A stretch of 52,182 nt of DNA. Source: Candidatus Cloacimonadota bacterium (GTDB lineage Bacteria > Cloacimonadota > Cloacimonadia > Cloacimonadales > TCS61). The stretch's first letter is position 1. Every line of letters begins with the position of its first letter. The stretch is from the NCBI GenBank assembly GCA_021736135.1, contig JAIPGO010000016.1, positions 1 through 52,182 of the forward strand. Direction: 5' to 3'. The position numbers and the translations under genes were made by a program. Under the pieces are notes generated by a model. The model saw nothing but the letters and a program-made list of their open reading frames with translations. It was not told the DNA's origin and did not search any database. Below, one piece after another: positions 1 through 10,653 of this stretch.

Positions 1-557
1 GTCTATAAAGATCAATTATTTTACTGAGAATTACCACTAACACATAAACAGGGACTAAATTCTTAACCTATTTCCCTGCTGATCCATCTAATTTAAATTT
101 TCACCTCTGATATTCTGCCAATTATGCAGAATTCATTTTAAAAATCTAAAACTTTTTCCCTTAAGAAAATTTCATTTCCAATTGCTTAAAAACTCCGATT
201 TTCATAAAGTGACAGCCATCTGTTTTTTGTTCAAAATTATGTCAATAAGAATGTAAATATTAATGTAGGATATGCATATAATCAATCATAATAGCATTTT
301 ACGAGTGATGAACAGTGCTGAAAATTGTAAATTTTAAAAGAATGATATTTTTGGAAAAATCGACAACTGACTTTCTGTTGGACTTTTCTGGTAAAAAAGA
401 AGCACCTGAAGCATAATGAGTGAAAGAAGTGAAGATGTGGATGGAAAATCGGCTATTCCAATAAGTCTGCTTTTCGCTGTTTATTTCTTATTTGACATTT
501 TGTTGATGATTTATCAGGCGTCAATCGTTCATAATAAGAAAAAGGCAGGAAGAACTG
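1..557. other. Gene-poor AT-rich stretch
   Basis: No convincing gene. It is AT-rich with many stops. A TATAAT box lies at 277-282 without a good -35 partner, and a TTGACA lies at 492-497, upstream of the heptosyltransferase start, without a clear -10. An 88-codon open frame (416-682) with one hydrophobic segment overlaps the following gene by 125 bases in another frame and is not supported as a gene. Confidence 0.5.
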
Positions 558-1508
558 ATGAAGATATTACTGATCAGATTATCTTCTCTGGGAGATATAG
601 TTTTAACCGAACCTGTAGTTCGCAACCTGACGGGATTTTATCCGCAGGCGGAAATCTTCTATCTGGTGAAACCGGCTTTTAAGGAAGTCGTTTTATCATT
701 TCCGCAAAAAGTGGAGATAATCGCATGGCATAATGACCTGGCGTCTCTCATTAAGTTGAACAGGATGAAATTTGATCTGGTGATTGACCTGCATAATAAG
801 CCAAATACGGCTTTGATCAGATTATTCTGCTCTAATTCGAAGAAGATCGTTTATGACAAGCAGCATCATTTGAGGAAATTGATTGTTAATAAAAAAACAC
901 GAGAAACTATCAACTCGACTCTTGATCTATATTTTTCAGTTTTCAATTTTCTGGATTTAATACCGGAATTCAGTTATCCCCAGATTGAAGCTGACAATTA
1001 TCCTGCGCCTGCAGAAAATTATATCCTGCTTTTCCCCGGAGCGACCAGTTTCACCAAGCGCTGGCAGATTTCAAATTTTGCTGCTTTGGCTGATTTGCTT
1101 TCCGCTGATTTTCAAGTAGTTATCAGCGGCAGCTCTGCAGAAACTGAGTTATGCCTTGAACTGGAAAGATCCTGTAATTCAAAGATGATCAATATCTGTG
1201 GGAAAACATCTCTTTCAGAACTAGCCAGCATAATATCCCAGGCAAAAGCCATAATAGCCAATGACAGCGGTCCTGCGCATTTAGCGGCAGCTCTGAATAT
1301 CCCACTGGCAGTGATATTTGGCGGCACATCACCGAAACTCGGTTTTGCTCCTTTGGGTGATCGGGTCAAGATCATCAGCAGAGATCTCGATTGCAGTCCC
1401 TGTTCCCTGCATGGCAGAGATAAATGTCCTCAAAAGCAATTCAATTGCATGGCTCAGATATCTGCCGCTGAGGTATATGCGGTGGTGCAGGATCTGATCA
1501 GAAAATAA
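558..1508 (+). CDS. Glycosyltransferase family 9 (ADP-heptose:LPS heptosyltransferase-like)
   Basis: A 316-residue GT-B fold enzyme of family GT9, which transfers heptose from ADP-heptose to the lipopolysaccharide inner core at the cytoplasmic face of the inner membrane. The N-terminus MKILLIRLSSLGDIVLTEP matches the family's start (LxxRxxxxGDxxxxxP). The C-terminal nucleotide-sugar site is visible as NDSGPAHLAAALNIP followed by IFGGTSP near residues 235-258. A cysteine-rich stretch (CSPC, DKC, FNC) follows, as is common in WaaF-like members. The start is set by AGGAAG six bases before the ATG; an overlapping upstream frame is ignored. It stands alone, convergent with the giant secreted protein gene. 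The exact acceptor cannot be told. It shows the cell has an outer membrane with LPS-like glycans. Confidence 0.88.
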   Translation: MKILLIRLSSLGDIVLTEPVVRNLTGFYPQAEIFYLVKPAFKEVVLSFPQKVEIIAWHNDLASLIKLNRMKFDLVIDLHNKPNTALIRLFCSNSKKIVYDKQHHLRKLIVNKKTRETINSTLDLYFSVFNFLDLIPEFSYPQIEADNYPAPAENYILLFPGATSFTKRWQISNFAALADLLSADFQVVISGSSAETELCLELERSCNSKMINICGKTSLSELASIISQAKAIIANDSGPAHLAAALNIPLAVIFGGTSPKLGFAPLGDRVKIISRDLDCSPCSLHGRDKCPQKQFNCMAQISAAEVYAVVQDLIRK

Positions 1509-1532
1509 GAGCCCTGCCTCAGACAGGGCTCT
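1508..1532. terminator. Bidirectional hairpin between convergent genes
   Basis: AGAGCCCTG (1508-1516) and CAGGGCTCT (1524-1532) form a perfect 9-bp stem with a 7-base loop, directly after the heptosyltransferase stop. On the minus strand the stem is followed by UUAUUUU, so it best ends the transcript of the 1559-9412 gene; on the plus strand there is no U tract. Confidence 0.75.
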
Positions 1533-1558
1533 ATCCATTCATTCATAACACCTGCATA

Positions 1559-4500
1559 CTATTTTAAAAGGATGATCCTTTTCATAGCCTGGTAAGAAGC
1601 TGTTTTCATCTGGATCAGGTAAATACCGGAGGCCACATCATTACCGGCATCATCAATTCCGCGCCATTCGATATTGTGTTTTCCTCTTCCCTGCCATTGA
1701 TCGACCAGGGTGGTGATTTTTTGTCCACGGATATTATAGACTTCAATTTTCACGTTTATACCGGTTTCCAGATCATACCAGATGACCCCGGAAGGATTAA
1801 AGGGATTGGGTATGCATCTGCCTAATGCAGTAACAGAGTTCAGGTTTTCCCCGCCATACAGCGCAGGTAAGGTCAGCAGCAGCGGTTGAGAAAAATCACC
1901 GATTACAGCATCAGGCAGGAAATGGATATTTCCTTTCAGTTCATATTCGGCATCAGCGCTTTGATCATAGAAACGGAAGGTGATATCTTCACCTGCTGTC
2001 TCATTGGTGAAAGCCATTAAAGCAAAAGTGTATTGACCGAATAGCTTTCTTGTATCCAGCAATTGACTTACTCCCCGGCATTCGTCACCGGTAAAAACCG
2101 CAAGTTCATCACCGGGTTCCATATCGAGAACAGAAGCGACTATTGAGCCGTTGAATTCATAATCAGCAGGATTGACCAGCCATCTTCTGCGAGCAGTGTC
2201 AGGAAAAATTTCCACCTTAGAATTACGAGCCAGTCCTGATGGATAAATCAGGTCTGCCGGGCTGTTCATATCAATCATATAACCTTCCAGGGGATTCATA
2301 ACACTCAGAGTACCAAACCAGCCGACTCCGGGATAATAGGTGCTGAAAGAAGCAACATTTTTGATATAATCTGCGGCAGATGCCAGAGTTGCCAGCGCCT
2401 GGTTAATATCCAGGCTTTCTTGAGGCAGATAGGAAATCCAGTTCCAGCCGGCAGTCAGGTTGTTCACATAATCAAGCGGATCTGCAGGAAATCCGGTAAT
2501 TACCCAGTCGGCTGCATTATCCATCTGAAGTTTATAAAGCGAAGTCAATTCAAAAGCCGTCATCGTACCGATCCAGCCTACACCTGAGTAATATGTGGCA
2601 AAAGTGCTCTGATTCTTTATGTATGCTCCATTTTCACCAATTGATGACAAAATTCCGCTGACAGTACCGTCGTCACACTCCAGGTTCAGCGAGATCCAGT
2701 TCCAGCCGGCAGTCAGCTCTTTCGTTAAAGTGACAGGTTCCTGAGAGGCAGTAACCACCAATGTGTAATCTTCAATTTCGCCATAATCCTCAACCGAAGT
2801 GGCTGTAAACACATCTTCATTCCAGACCGTGCGGGCACGCATTCGATATGATCCAGCGGTCACACTTTCCGGAATTGTTACGGGAACCTGATTCTGCGTT
2901 CCGGCATACCAGAGATTGAAGAGTCCAGCAATTAACTCGGTATCTTCGTCAAACTGGAAATCATTATTGAAATCTGCCCAGATTTTCAGCCGGTTTCCGC
3001 TGTATCCCGATGCTGCCGTGGCTTCCAGTAACTGACCTGCAGAAACCTCTGCCGTCATTTCCGTGAAATCGCCATAACCGACCTCGTCACTGGAGCAACC
3101 GGAATCCAGGTTACTGATCCCTGCCAGCTCAAAATCAACCAATCCGTCTCCATAAAGGCAGCCGAAATTATATAAGCCAACTGTGGGATAACCGGAAGGA
3201 CTATAGGTCATCAGGAAAGAGACTTCCAGGTTTTCACCTTCATCGACTGTTACCGGCGATTGCATATAGTTCTCATAATTATCCAGCTCCGCCAGTAAAG
3301 TGTATGCTCCAGGAGCCAATTCCACTTCATAATATCCGTTAATACCGGTAGTTGCATAATACTCTGTTCTGTCTGCCATTTCCTCGCGGCTCAGCCGGGC
3401 AGCCGGGATTTCTGTGAAAGTTATGGCAACTCCCGCTAACAGTTCAAGAGTAACATCATCCTGAACAGTACCATGGATAATCGTAGCTGGTGCAGCCAGA
3501 ATATTGATATTCATCACATCCGTGGCATTGGCGGCTTGAGGATCAGTTACGGTAACTGTTATCTGCGCCGTGGTTGTGATCATTTCAACAGGCTCGATAT
3601 ACAGGATCATGCCGTCAACACTGACTGTCACATCCCCTGAATTGACGAAACTAAGAGTTAAAATATCTTCATCCACATCATTGCAATAAGGTGAAACATC
3701 AAATTCAAAGGGCAAAATCTCCAGAGCAAGATCAATCGTTATTTCCTCCGGCAGATCGATCCAGGGCGGGTCATTTACCGCCAGAACCTGGATATCAATC
3801 TCTTCACTGACCACCGTGCGTCTGGCAGCATCACTAACCCAGATGGTCACGAGTTCTATTCCATTCCAGTTAACAGGAGCACTGAAAGTCAGTTCCATTC
3901 CTGAAACAGTGACATTGATCATCTCGTTACCGCTGACTCCGGTCATCAAATTATCACTTTCCGGATCACTGGCATAATCATTCATATCTATTGCCAGTAT
4001 CTCATCTTCGTTGAAGGAGAAAATGTCCGGTAAATTCAAAACCGGTGGTAGATTGATCTCACTTAAGGTAAAATCCACGATCACGGTTACATTTTCAGCG
4101 ATGTCAACCGTAACGAGATCAGGATATTCATATCCCTCCGCAGAACAGCTCACATTGTATTCCCCCACGGGCAGGGACATTTCATAATCTCCATCATACC
4201 CCGTAGTAGTGGTGAACACCTCTCTTGTTTCAGGGGATTCTGCAGTGATAACGGCGTCTAAAATGCCTTCTCCTGTTTCACTATCCGTCACCATACCTGA
4301 TAATATGCCGGGCTGAGTTATTAATCCTTCATTATAATCAGCCTCCGAGCGCATCCATATCTCGAATCCCGTTATTATCCCGCGCACTGTGTAATCATTG
4401 CCTTCTATAATTGCCCCGGCGGGAGCACTGTAATGCTGATCGCTGCTGCCGGCAACATAACCTGTCCATAATCCGTCCGATAAAGACCACATACCGCCAT

Positions 4501-7500
4501 TATCATTTCCCAGAGTGCAGTTACCGCTGGTTGTGATCAGCACGCCTTCCCAGTCTTCAGTCATCTCATCTGCCGCGATCAGATCTATATATACTGGTTC
4601 CGGTAACATATTACCACTTGATTCCAGAACAAAATCCCAGGGATCAATTACCGTATCGCTGTATCCCGCCCCATCTTCCGTGACCAGCCCGGTTACTGTA
4701 ATGATGTCACCCTGCTCAAAATCTTCCATGCCATTGGCATACACAAATACACCGGAATAATCATACATTTCCAGCAGAAATTCCGTAACCTGGATCACGT
4801 AACGCTGCACATTATCACCAAAGAATTTTGCCGTGATGATCCCGCTGCACTGCACCATTTCGTTTTCTTTTTCAGATTGATTATCCGTAGTGGACTGGAT
4901 GTCATAGATTGTGTAATAATGAAGATTGATCATACCGGGTGTGCCCCCGTAATGCTGAAGACTGTCATCATAAGAACTTCCTATAGAAGCACACCACGCT
5001 TCTTCTACGCTGTTATCCATATCTGGATTACGCAGCTCCAGAGAACTGTAGCCGTGTTCTGACATATAATACCAGTTGCCGTCATAATTCACCTGGTCAA
5101 GGAGCAGCCTCCGGTTGCTGAGTTGCAGAATGACAATACCCTGATCATTGGGCAGACTGCCGGTAAAAGGTCCCACCACGTTTTCCAGATCATAAACTTC
5201 ATACAAATAAACAGGATCAGCGGCGATTACCAGATAACCATCTGCTGCAATGGTTGTTCCCGGGTCAAAAGCATAACTCACGGAACCGGAAACAGAAACA
5301 TTGCTCAGATCAACGTCATCTTCTCCCGGATTATATATTTCAATAAACTCAAAATCAGCTTCTGCACCGATCGTATAGTGACAATTGAAATTGATCTCGT
5401 TGATGATCAGCTCCGGTATTACTGCTGGCAGCACGGTTACCAGACCGGTCGTTGCCCCGTATTGCCAAATCCCCTGATTGAACCTGAAGCGGTAGCCAAA
5501 ATTAAAGTCTCCGGTCTCCTCAGGAAATATTGTACCGGCAAATTCGTCATTATTGCCCGCATCCTGAAAATATGCAGCCTGCTGCCAGTTCCAGGTAGCC
5601 ATATCCCCGAGCCCATAACCAACCTGTGCTTCTACCTGCGGTGCTGCTCCGGGCATATTGGTCAATCCCTCAATATAGATTTGACCATAGATATTTTCCG
5701 ACTGCTCATATTGATTTAAAGTTAATTCCAGTGGCGAAACCAGGTCATACCAGGCAACTGCCGGCACCCAATCGTTATAAACATCCTCTAATAAAGTGCC
5801 ACCAGCCTGCACATTACCTTCTCTGTTTTCCAGGCCTGGCAGTTCTGCCAGATCCCAGTCGCCATTTATGCGGTATTTATATTGAAAGGAATAACCGATT
5901 TCCAGCTCAATAGTATATTCATAAATGCCGTCTCCGATTGCTGTCATTGCTCCGCTGCCGTTCCAGTCATTAAAGCTGCCGGCTACGTCCACCCAGTCTG
6001 CTAAAGAATCAAAATTACCTGCCAGTTCCTGCCAGCTCATATCCACGTGGAATGTTACATCGGCAAATTCCTGGATGGCAGTTACCGTTAAAAGCCCGCG
6101 CTCTGCAGCATAATACCAGTCCTGACCGATCAGCCTGTAACGGTAAGTATAATGGTAACTACCAGGTTCATTTACCGTGAACTGTCCCACATATTCGTCA
6201 TTATTACCCGCGTCACCGTTGAAAACGGCAGCAAACCATGTCCAGTCTTCTCCCGGTACGCTATCTACCGGGCCATAACCTGTTTCCGCTATCAAACCCG
6301 AAGCAGCGCCAGGTTCTGAGGTCACACCATCGATCCAGACCTGACCATAGATATTTTCCGTGGCAACACCCGTCAGAGTTATGGTTTGCAGAGGCCATTG
6401 CAGATTTCCCCAGCCAATTTGATATTCCGGGATAACGGGTTCCATCAGCAGGATCGGCAGATCATAAACGCCATAAACGTTCTGAATAACCGGATCGGCA
6501 GAATCACAGTTAAATTCCACGGTGCCCGTGCCATACGGATCAAATTCCGCTATCCAGAGAGGATCGCTATTAGCCGCATCTATCTGCGCAATCCCCGTGA
6601 ATATGCTGTAGCCGGTAACACCACCGTCTCCTATGGGACCCGGATAATGTATAACTGCATCCAGAACAATATCCGTAAATTCCATCACCACATCATCATT
6701 ATAAGAGAGCGAGGCAATACCGTAACTATAAAGACGGTGATCTCCTGCTTCACCCATAGTATCCCAGGGCTGCTCCGGATTTACTGTATTTACGTGTTCA
6801 AAGAAAGTGATCTCAAAACCTGTGAAAAAGAGATCAACCGCACTCTGTTCCTCAACGAGATCAGCATTTTCATAAATAGTGGATATTGTTGTCATTACAC
6901 CACTACCCGGACCTGTTCCGGGAGGATTGGGATTTCCATACATTGACCCGTCACCATGACCGTCAATATTCCAGTCAAATTGCAGAAATGCCCAGGTGCC
7001 CATATTCGGATCATGAAAAAATGGTGTTGCATCCAGATCAAATGCCCAATATGCAGAATAAAGTCCCGCTTCCATCCCCTGCACGTCAAAGCCCAGGGTT
7101 CCTTCAGTAAAAGGGGTATCGCGGACCAGAAAAGAATTGGGCTTTGTTTTTGTTACCGCTCCAGTTCCATTATCGATCGTTAAACTGACCGAATAAGTGC
7201 CGGCGATATTATATGTATATTGCGGATTCTGTTCATTACTATCCTCTATATCATCTCCATCAAAATCCCAGGACCAGCTGTTGATGTTCGCTCCAGTCGA
7301 TAAGTCGGTAAATACTACCGTAAAGGGTACCACGCCTAATCTTGCTGATTCAGTGAAGTCAGGAATCAATTCAGGATTTTCCACAGGCAGAACGGTCAAT
7401 TGGCCTACCGTCAGACCATAAAACCAGCTGCCATCTGCAAAACGGAAACGGTAGCCAAATTCATAATCACCAGCTTCGTCTGCAGAGATTATCCCGGTAT

Positions 7501-9412
7501 ATTCATCATTATTACCGCTATCCTGTAAATATTCTGCCGGCTGCCAGTTCCAGGTATCCATCTCCCCGCTCCCGTAACCAACCTGAGCTTCGACAAGTGG
7601 TGCAGCTCCCGGTAAAATTGTTAATCCTTCTATTAAAACCTGACCATAAATATTTTCAGATGTTTCATACTGAAATAAGGTCATATCCTGTGGTGAGATC
7701 AAGTCTACCCAGCTTATTTCAGGCACCCAGTCATCATATACTTCTTCCATAATGGTACCGCTTGCCGGAACGTTAGCTGACCTGTTTTCCAGACCTGTCA
7801 GTTCCGCCAGATCCCAGTCGCCGTTTATGCGGTATTTATATTCACAATAATAGCCGACTTCCAGCTCGATTGTGTATTCATAAATGCCGTCTCCGACAGC
7901 GGCCATTGCCCCACTGCCGTTCCAGCCATTAAAGTTTCCGGCTACATCCACCCAGTCGATTTCTGCATCAAAATTCCCGGCCAGCTCCTGCCAGTTCATA
8001 TCCACCCGAAAAGTTATATTGGCAAACTCCTGATCCGTATTTACGGTTAAGGCTCCCCGTTCCGCAGCATAATACCAGTCCTGATCACTCAGTCTGTAAC
8101 GGTAAGTATAATGGTAATTACCCGGTTCATTTGCCGTGAGCTGTCCCACATATTCGTCATTATTACCCACGTCACCATTGAAAACGGTATCAAACCAGGT
8201 CCAGTCTTCTCCCGGATCGCTGCCAGTGGCACCATATCCAACTTCTGCTGTTAAACCAGGTGCAGCACCCGGTTCTGAGGTCACACCGTCAATCCAGACC
8301 TGACCATAGATATTTTCCGTGGCAACACCTGCCAGAGTAATTGTCTGCAGGGGCCACTGCAGATTACCCCAGCCAATTTGATATTCCGGGATCACGGGTT
8401 CCATCAGCAGGATCGGCAGATCATAAACGCCATATACGTTCTGGATAACCGGATCGGCGGAAGCGCAGTTAAATTCCACTGTGCCCGTGTCATACGGGTC
8501 AAATTCCGCTATCCAGAGAGGATCGCTATTAGCCGCATCTATCTGCGCAATCCCGGTGAAGTTGCTATATCCGGAAGAACCACCGTCTCCTATGGGACCC
8601 GGATAATGTATAACTGCATCCAGAACAATATCGTTAAATTCCATCACCACATTATCATTATAAGAGAGCGTGGCAATTCCGTAACTATATATACGGTGAT
8701 CCCCCGCTTCGCCCCAGGTATCCCAGGGCTGTTCCGGATTTACTGTATTTACGTGTTCAAAGAAAGTGATCTCAAAGCCGGTGAAAAAGAGATCAACCGC
8801 ACTCTGTTCCTCAACGAGATCAGCATTTTCATAAATAGTGGATATTGTTGTCATTACACCACTACCGGGACCTGTTCCGGGAGGATTGGGATTTCCATTC
8901 AATGTCCCGTCACCATGACCGTCAATATTCCAGTCAAATTGCAGAAATGCCCAGGTGCCCATATTCGGATCATGAAAAAATGGTGTTGCATCCAGATCAA
9001 ATGCCCAATATGCAGAATAAAGTCCCGCTTCCATGGCCTGCACGTCAAAGCCCAGGGTTCCTTCAGTAAAAGGAGTTTCGCGCACCAGAAAGGAATTGGG
9101 CTTTGTTTTTGTTACCGCTCCAGTTCCATTATCGATCGTAAGACTGACCGAATAAGTACCGATCACGTTATAGGTATAAACAGGATTCTGCACATTGCTG
9201 TCCTCAATGCCGTCACCGTTAAAATCCCACGACCAGCTATTGATGTTATCTCCAGTCGATAAGTCAGTAAATTCTACCGTAAATGGTATTACGCCTAATC
9301 TTGCTGATTCGGCGAAGTCAGGAATCAATTCCCGCTCTGTTCTGGGATTTTGACTCCCTAAAAGCGTCACAAATAAAAACATCAAAAAAATAATAAATAC
9401 ATTTCTTCTCAT
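1559..9412 (-). CDS. Giant secreted multidomain PKD / lamin-tail / GEVED protein with C-terminal sorting domain
   Basis: A 2617-residue exported protein with a signal peptide (about residues 1-20, hydrophobic after MRRN). Residues about 28-680 and 681-1333 are two copies of one unit: a PKD domain (SWSWDFNGDGIEDSN), a unique beta-rich block, and two ENIYGQ...GYG modules with a DWVDVAGNFNGWNG segment between them. Then come a lamin-tail domain (IINEINFN...FEFIEIYNPG, about 1334-1460), an OB-like segment (about 1525-1695), a carboxypeptidase-regulatory-like domain (about 1700-1785), cadherin-like repeats (PPVLNLPDIFSFNEDE), a second regulatory-like domain, a GEVED domain (IWADFNNDFQFDEDTE), two TAGWNWIS repeats, and an NPFNPSG FlgD-like sorting domain ending in KRIILLK. 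No catalytic motif was seen; adhesion or carbohydrate binding is a guess. Start ATG follows GGGAGG. Confidence 0.85.
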   Translation of the reverse strand: MRRNVFIIFLMFLFVTLLGSQNPRTERELIPDFAESARLGVIPFTVEFTDLSTGDNINSWSWDFNGDGIEDSNVQNPVYTYNVIGTYSVSLTIDNGTGAVTKTKPNSFLVRETPFTEGTLGFDVQAMEAGLYSAYWAFDLDATPFFHDPNMGTWAFLQFDWNIDGHGDGTLNGNPNPPGTGPGSGVMTTISTIYENADLVEEQSAVDLFFTGFEITFFEHVNTVNPEQPWDTWGEAGDHRIYSYGIATLSYNDNVVMEFNDIVLDAVIHYPGPIGDGGSSGYSNFTGIAQIDAANSDPLWIAEFDPYDTGTVEFNCASADPVIQNVYGVYDLPILLMEPVIPEYQIGWGNLQWPLQTITLAGVATENIYGQVWIDGVTSEPGAAPGLTAEVGYGATGSDPGEDWTWFDTVFNGDVGNNDEYVGQLTANEPGNYHYTYRYRLSDQDWYYAAERGALTVNTDQEFANITFRVDMNWQELAGNFDAEIDWVDVAGNFNGWNGSGAMAAVGDGIYEYTIELEVGYYCEYKYRINGDWDLAELTGLENRSANVPASGTIMEEVYDDWVPEISWVDLISPQDMTLFQYETSENIYGQVLIEGLTILPGAAPLVEAQVGYGSGEMDTWNWQPAEYLQDSGNNDEYTGIISADEAGDYEFGYRFRFADGSWFYGLTVGQLTVLPVENPELIPDFTESARLGVVPFTVVFTDLSTGANINSWSWDFDGDDIEDSNEQNPQYTYNIAGTYSVSLTIDNGTGAVTKTKPNSFLVRDTPFTEGTLGFDVQGMEAGLYSAYWAFDLDATPFFHDPNMGTWAFLQFDWNIDGHGDGSMYGNPNPPGTGPGSGVMTTISTIYENADLVEEQSAVDLFFTGFEITFFEHVNTVNPEQPWDTMGEAGDHRLYSYGIASLSYNDDVVMEFTDIVLDAVIHYPGPIGDGGVTGYSIFTGIAQIDAANSDPLWIAEFDPYGTGTVEFNCDSADPVIQNVYGVYDLPILLMEPVIPEYQIGWGNLQWPLQTITLTGVATENIYGQVWIDGVTSEPGAASGLIAETGYGPVDSVPGEDWTWFAAVFNGDAGNNDEYVGQFTVNEPGSYHYTYRYRLIGQDWYYAAERGLLTVTAIQEFADVTFHVDMSWQELAGNFDSLADWVDVAGSFNDWNGSGAMTAIGDGIYEYTIELEIGYSFQYKYRINGDWDLAELPGLENREGNVQAGGTLLEDVYNDWVPAVAWYDLVSPLELTLNQYEQSENIYGQIYIEGLTNMPGAAPQVEAQVGYGLGDMATWNWQQAAYFQDAGNNDEFAGTIFPEETGDFNFGYRFRFNQGIWQYGATTGLVTVLPAVIPELIINEINFNCHYTIGAEADFEFIEIYNPGEDDVDLSNVSVSGSVSYAFDPGTTIAADGYLVIAADPVYLYEVYDLENVVGPFTGSLPNDQGIVILQLSNRRLLLDQVNYDGNWYYMSEHGYSSLELRNPDMDNSVEEAWCASIGSSYDDSLQHYGGTPGMINLHYYTIYDIQSTTDNQSEKENEMVQCSGIITAKFFGDNVQRYVIQVTEFLLEMYDYSGVFVYANGMEDFEQGDIITVTGLVTEDGAGYSDTVIDPWDFVLESSGNMLPEPVYIDLIAADEMTEDWEGVLITTSGNCTLGNDNGGMWSLSDGLWTGYVAGSSDQHYSAPAGAIIEGNDYTVRGIITGFEIWMRSEADYNEGLITQPGILSGMVTDSETGEGILDAVITAESPETREVFTTTTGYDGDYEMSLPVGEYNVSCSAEGYEYPDLVTVDIAENVTVIVDFTLSEINLPPVLNLPDIFSFNEDEILAIDMNDYASDPESDNLMTGVSGNEMINVTVSGMELTFSAPVNWNGIELVTIWVSDAARRTVVSEEIDIQVLAVNDPPWIDLPEEITIDLALEILPFEFDVSPYCNDVDEDILTLSFVNSGDVTVSVDGMILYIEPVEMITTTAQITVTVTDPQAANATDVMNINILAAPATIIHGTVQDDVTLELLAGVAITFTEIPAARLSREEMADRTEYYATTGINGYYEVELAPGAYTLLAELDNYENYMQSPVTVDEGENLEVSFLMTYSPSGYPTVGLYNFGCLYGDGLVDFELAGISNLDSGCSSDEVGYGDFTEMTAEVSAGQLLEATAASGYSGNRLKIWADFNNDFQFDEDTELIAGLFNLWYAGTQNQVPVTIPESVTAGSYRMRARTVWNEDVFTATSVEDYGEIEDYTLVVTASQEPVTLTKELTAGWNWISLNLECDDGTVSGILSSIGENGAYIKNQSTFATYYSGVGWIGTMTAFELTSLYKLQMDNAADWVITGFPADPLDYVNNLTAGWNWISYLPQESLDINQALATLASAADYIKNVASFSTYYPGVGWFGTLSVMNPLEGYMIDMNSPADLIYPSGLARNSKVEIFPDTARRRWLVNPADYEFNGSIVASVLDMEPGDELAVFTGDECRGVSQLLDTRKLFGQYTFALMAFTNETAGEDITFRFYDQSADAEYELKGNIHFLPDAVIGDFSQPLLLTLPALYGGENLNSVTALGRCIPNPFNPSGVIWYDLETGINVKIEVYNIRGQKITTLVDQWQGRGKHNIEWRGIDDAGNDVASGIYLIQMKTASYQAMKRIILLK
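5415..9332 (-). repeat. 1959-bp tandem duplication inside the giant secreted protein gene
   Basis: Two copies (about 5415-7373 and 7374-9332) align at a constant offset of 1959 bases, equal to 653 codons. Anchor points: 6441/8400, 6961/8920 and 7341/9300 all give exactly 1959. The stretch 6885-7075 is almost identical to 8844-9034, while other parts have diverged. Confidence 0.9.
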
Positions 9413-9757
9413 ATTACCCTCCCATTTCTTTGATACTTTTCTTATTTATCTTAATTTCACACTTTTCCAAACTATATATAGATATCTTAATATTATTATA
9501 GAATTCGCTTACTTCCAGAATATTGAATAAGATTCATTTTACTTTTTTTTATGTCAATACTTTCCTTATTTTTTACTGAAAATTTTCCAGGGGGCAATTA
9601 TTAAGCCATACATATCATAATCTCTAAATTCATTATATATCTCGCTAACTACTTATTCTATGGGCTTATATGGAATGATTTGCTATGGGGAGATTTGTCT
9701 TTATACTGCAGTTGTACTCATTTTGTGAAAGCCTATTGCCTAAAGTGGGTTTATATG
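9413..9757. other. AT-rich gap with possible promoter of the giant protein gene
   Basis: No gene seen. On the minus strand TTGACA (9557 to 9552) lies 140 bases upstream of the giant gene but lacks a good -10 at normal spacing. Bases about 9722-9752 (TTTTGTGAAAGCCTATTGCC...GGGTTTA) resemble 49231-49262, marking a dispersed intergenic repeat. Confidence 0.45.
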
Positions 9758-10648
9758 TTAAATAAACAGCAAAATCAGTGGTATTATTATCACTGCCAGA
9801 AGGGTTGCGGTAGTCACGATCTCGGCTGCCAGATCACGATCCAGGTCTTCCAGATCGGTTAAAACCAAGGTATTAAATCCCACCGGTGCTGCTGAAATGA
9901 GCAGCAGCATCTGCCGGTTTACGCCTTCCACTCCCAAAATCCAGGTTATTACAAAGCCCAGCAGCAAACCGCCCAGACTCCGTTGCAGAATGGCACCTGC
10001 CACCAGCCGGAAATGTTTCAGGCGGAATTCGAAGAACAGCCCCAAAGCTGTCATCATTAAGACGATGAGCGCTTTCAGGGCAATTGCAGATAATTCATAC
10101 ATAAATTCGGGAACCGGAATTGACATGATATTTACTAAAATACCGGTTATAATTCCCCAGAGCGGTGGTAAGCGTAATATTCTGCTAATGGGCGCTTTAC
10201 CTTTCCTGCCATTGCCATAATGCATAGCTGCCCAATAACTGAAGGTAAAAACCAACGCTACGTGTGCAATATCAAAAAGCAGCACCGTTGCCGTGCCTTC
10301 ATCACCCCAGCGCGCCTGGGCAAATGGCAATATCAGGCTGGTATTTAAGATCAAAGTTGATAGCAGGAAAACCGTATTACTGTGATTATTAATGCTTACT
10401 TTCCGAAAATAGATGCGAGTAAAAAGAAAATTGCCGAATATAACTAAGAGTGCCGTTATTATGGGATATAATCGCGTAATATGCAATTCCAGACGGCTGA
10501 AAGTGGCAAAGCTTATCGCAGGTAAACATAAATAGACTACTGCTCTTAAAAAAAGATTCCCATCATCTTTTCGAAATACATTACTTCTCTTCAGCAGATA
10601 GCCTGCCAGGAAATAGAGCAGGATTGGTAATAACTTATTGATCAGCAT
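9758..10648 (-). CDS. AEC-family (auxin efflux carrier-like) permease
   Basis: A 296-residue inner-membrane protein with about ten hydrophobic segments arranged in two halves, as in the AEC (membrane transport protein, YfdV/MleP) family. The N-terminus MLINKLLPILLYFLAGYLLKR and the C-terminal stretch AAPVGFNTLVLTDLEDLD with a final hydrophobic helix fit the family, whose bacterial members export or take up malate, malonate and related acids. Length is normal. The start lies 5 bases after the kinase stop with little Shine-Dalgarno sequence, which suggests translational coupling. It is the last gene of the five-gene minus-strand run. Substrate unknown. Confidence 0.82.
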   Translation of the reverse strand: MLINKLLPILLYFLAGYLLKRSNVFRKDDGNLFLRAVVYLCLPAISFATFSRLELHITRLYPIITALLVIFGNFLFTRIYFRKVSINNHSNTVFLLSTLILNTSLILPFAQARWGDEGTATVLLFDIAHVALVFTFSYWAAMHYGNGRKGKAPISRILRLPPLWGIITGILVNIMSIPVPEFMYELSAIALKALIVLMMTALGLFFEFRLKHFRLVAGAILQRSLGGLLLGFVITWILGVEGVNRQMLLLISAAPVGFNTLVLTDLEDLDRDLAAEIVTTATLLAVIIIPLILLFI

Positions 10649-10653
10649 TCGTG

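Noticed and set aside
416-682. 88-codon open frame with a hydrophobic segment
   Set aside because: It has no clear ribosome site and overlaps the well-supported heptosyltransferase start by 125 bases in another frame.
5123-5719. 198-codon plus-strand frame
   Set aside because: Antisense to the giant secreted protein; no family features.
8378-9262. 294-codon plus-strand frame and its partial twin at 6386-6946
   Set aside because: Both are shadows of the duplicated unit of the minus-strand gene, so their similarity is not evidence of coding.
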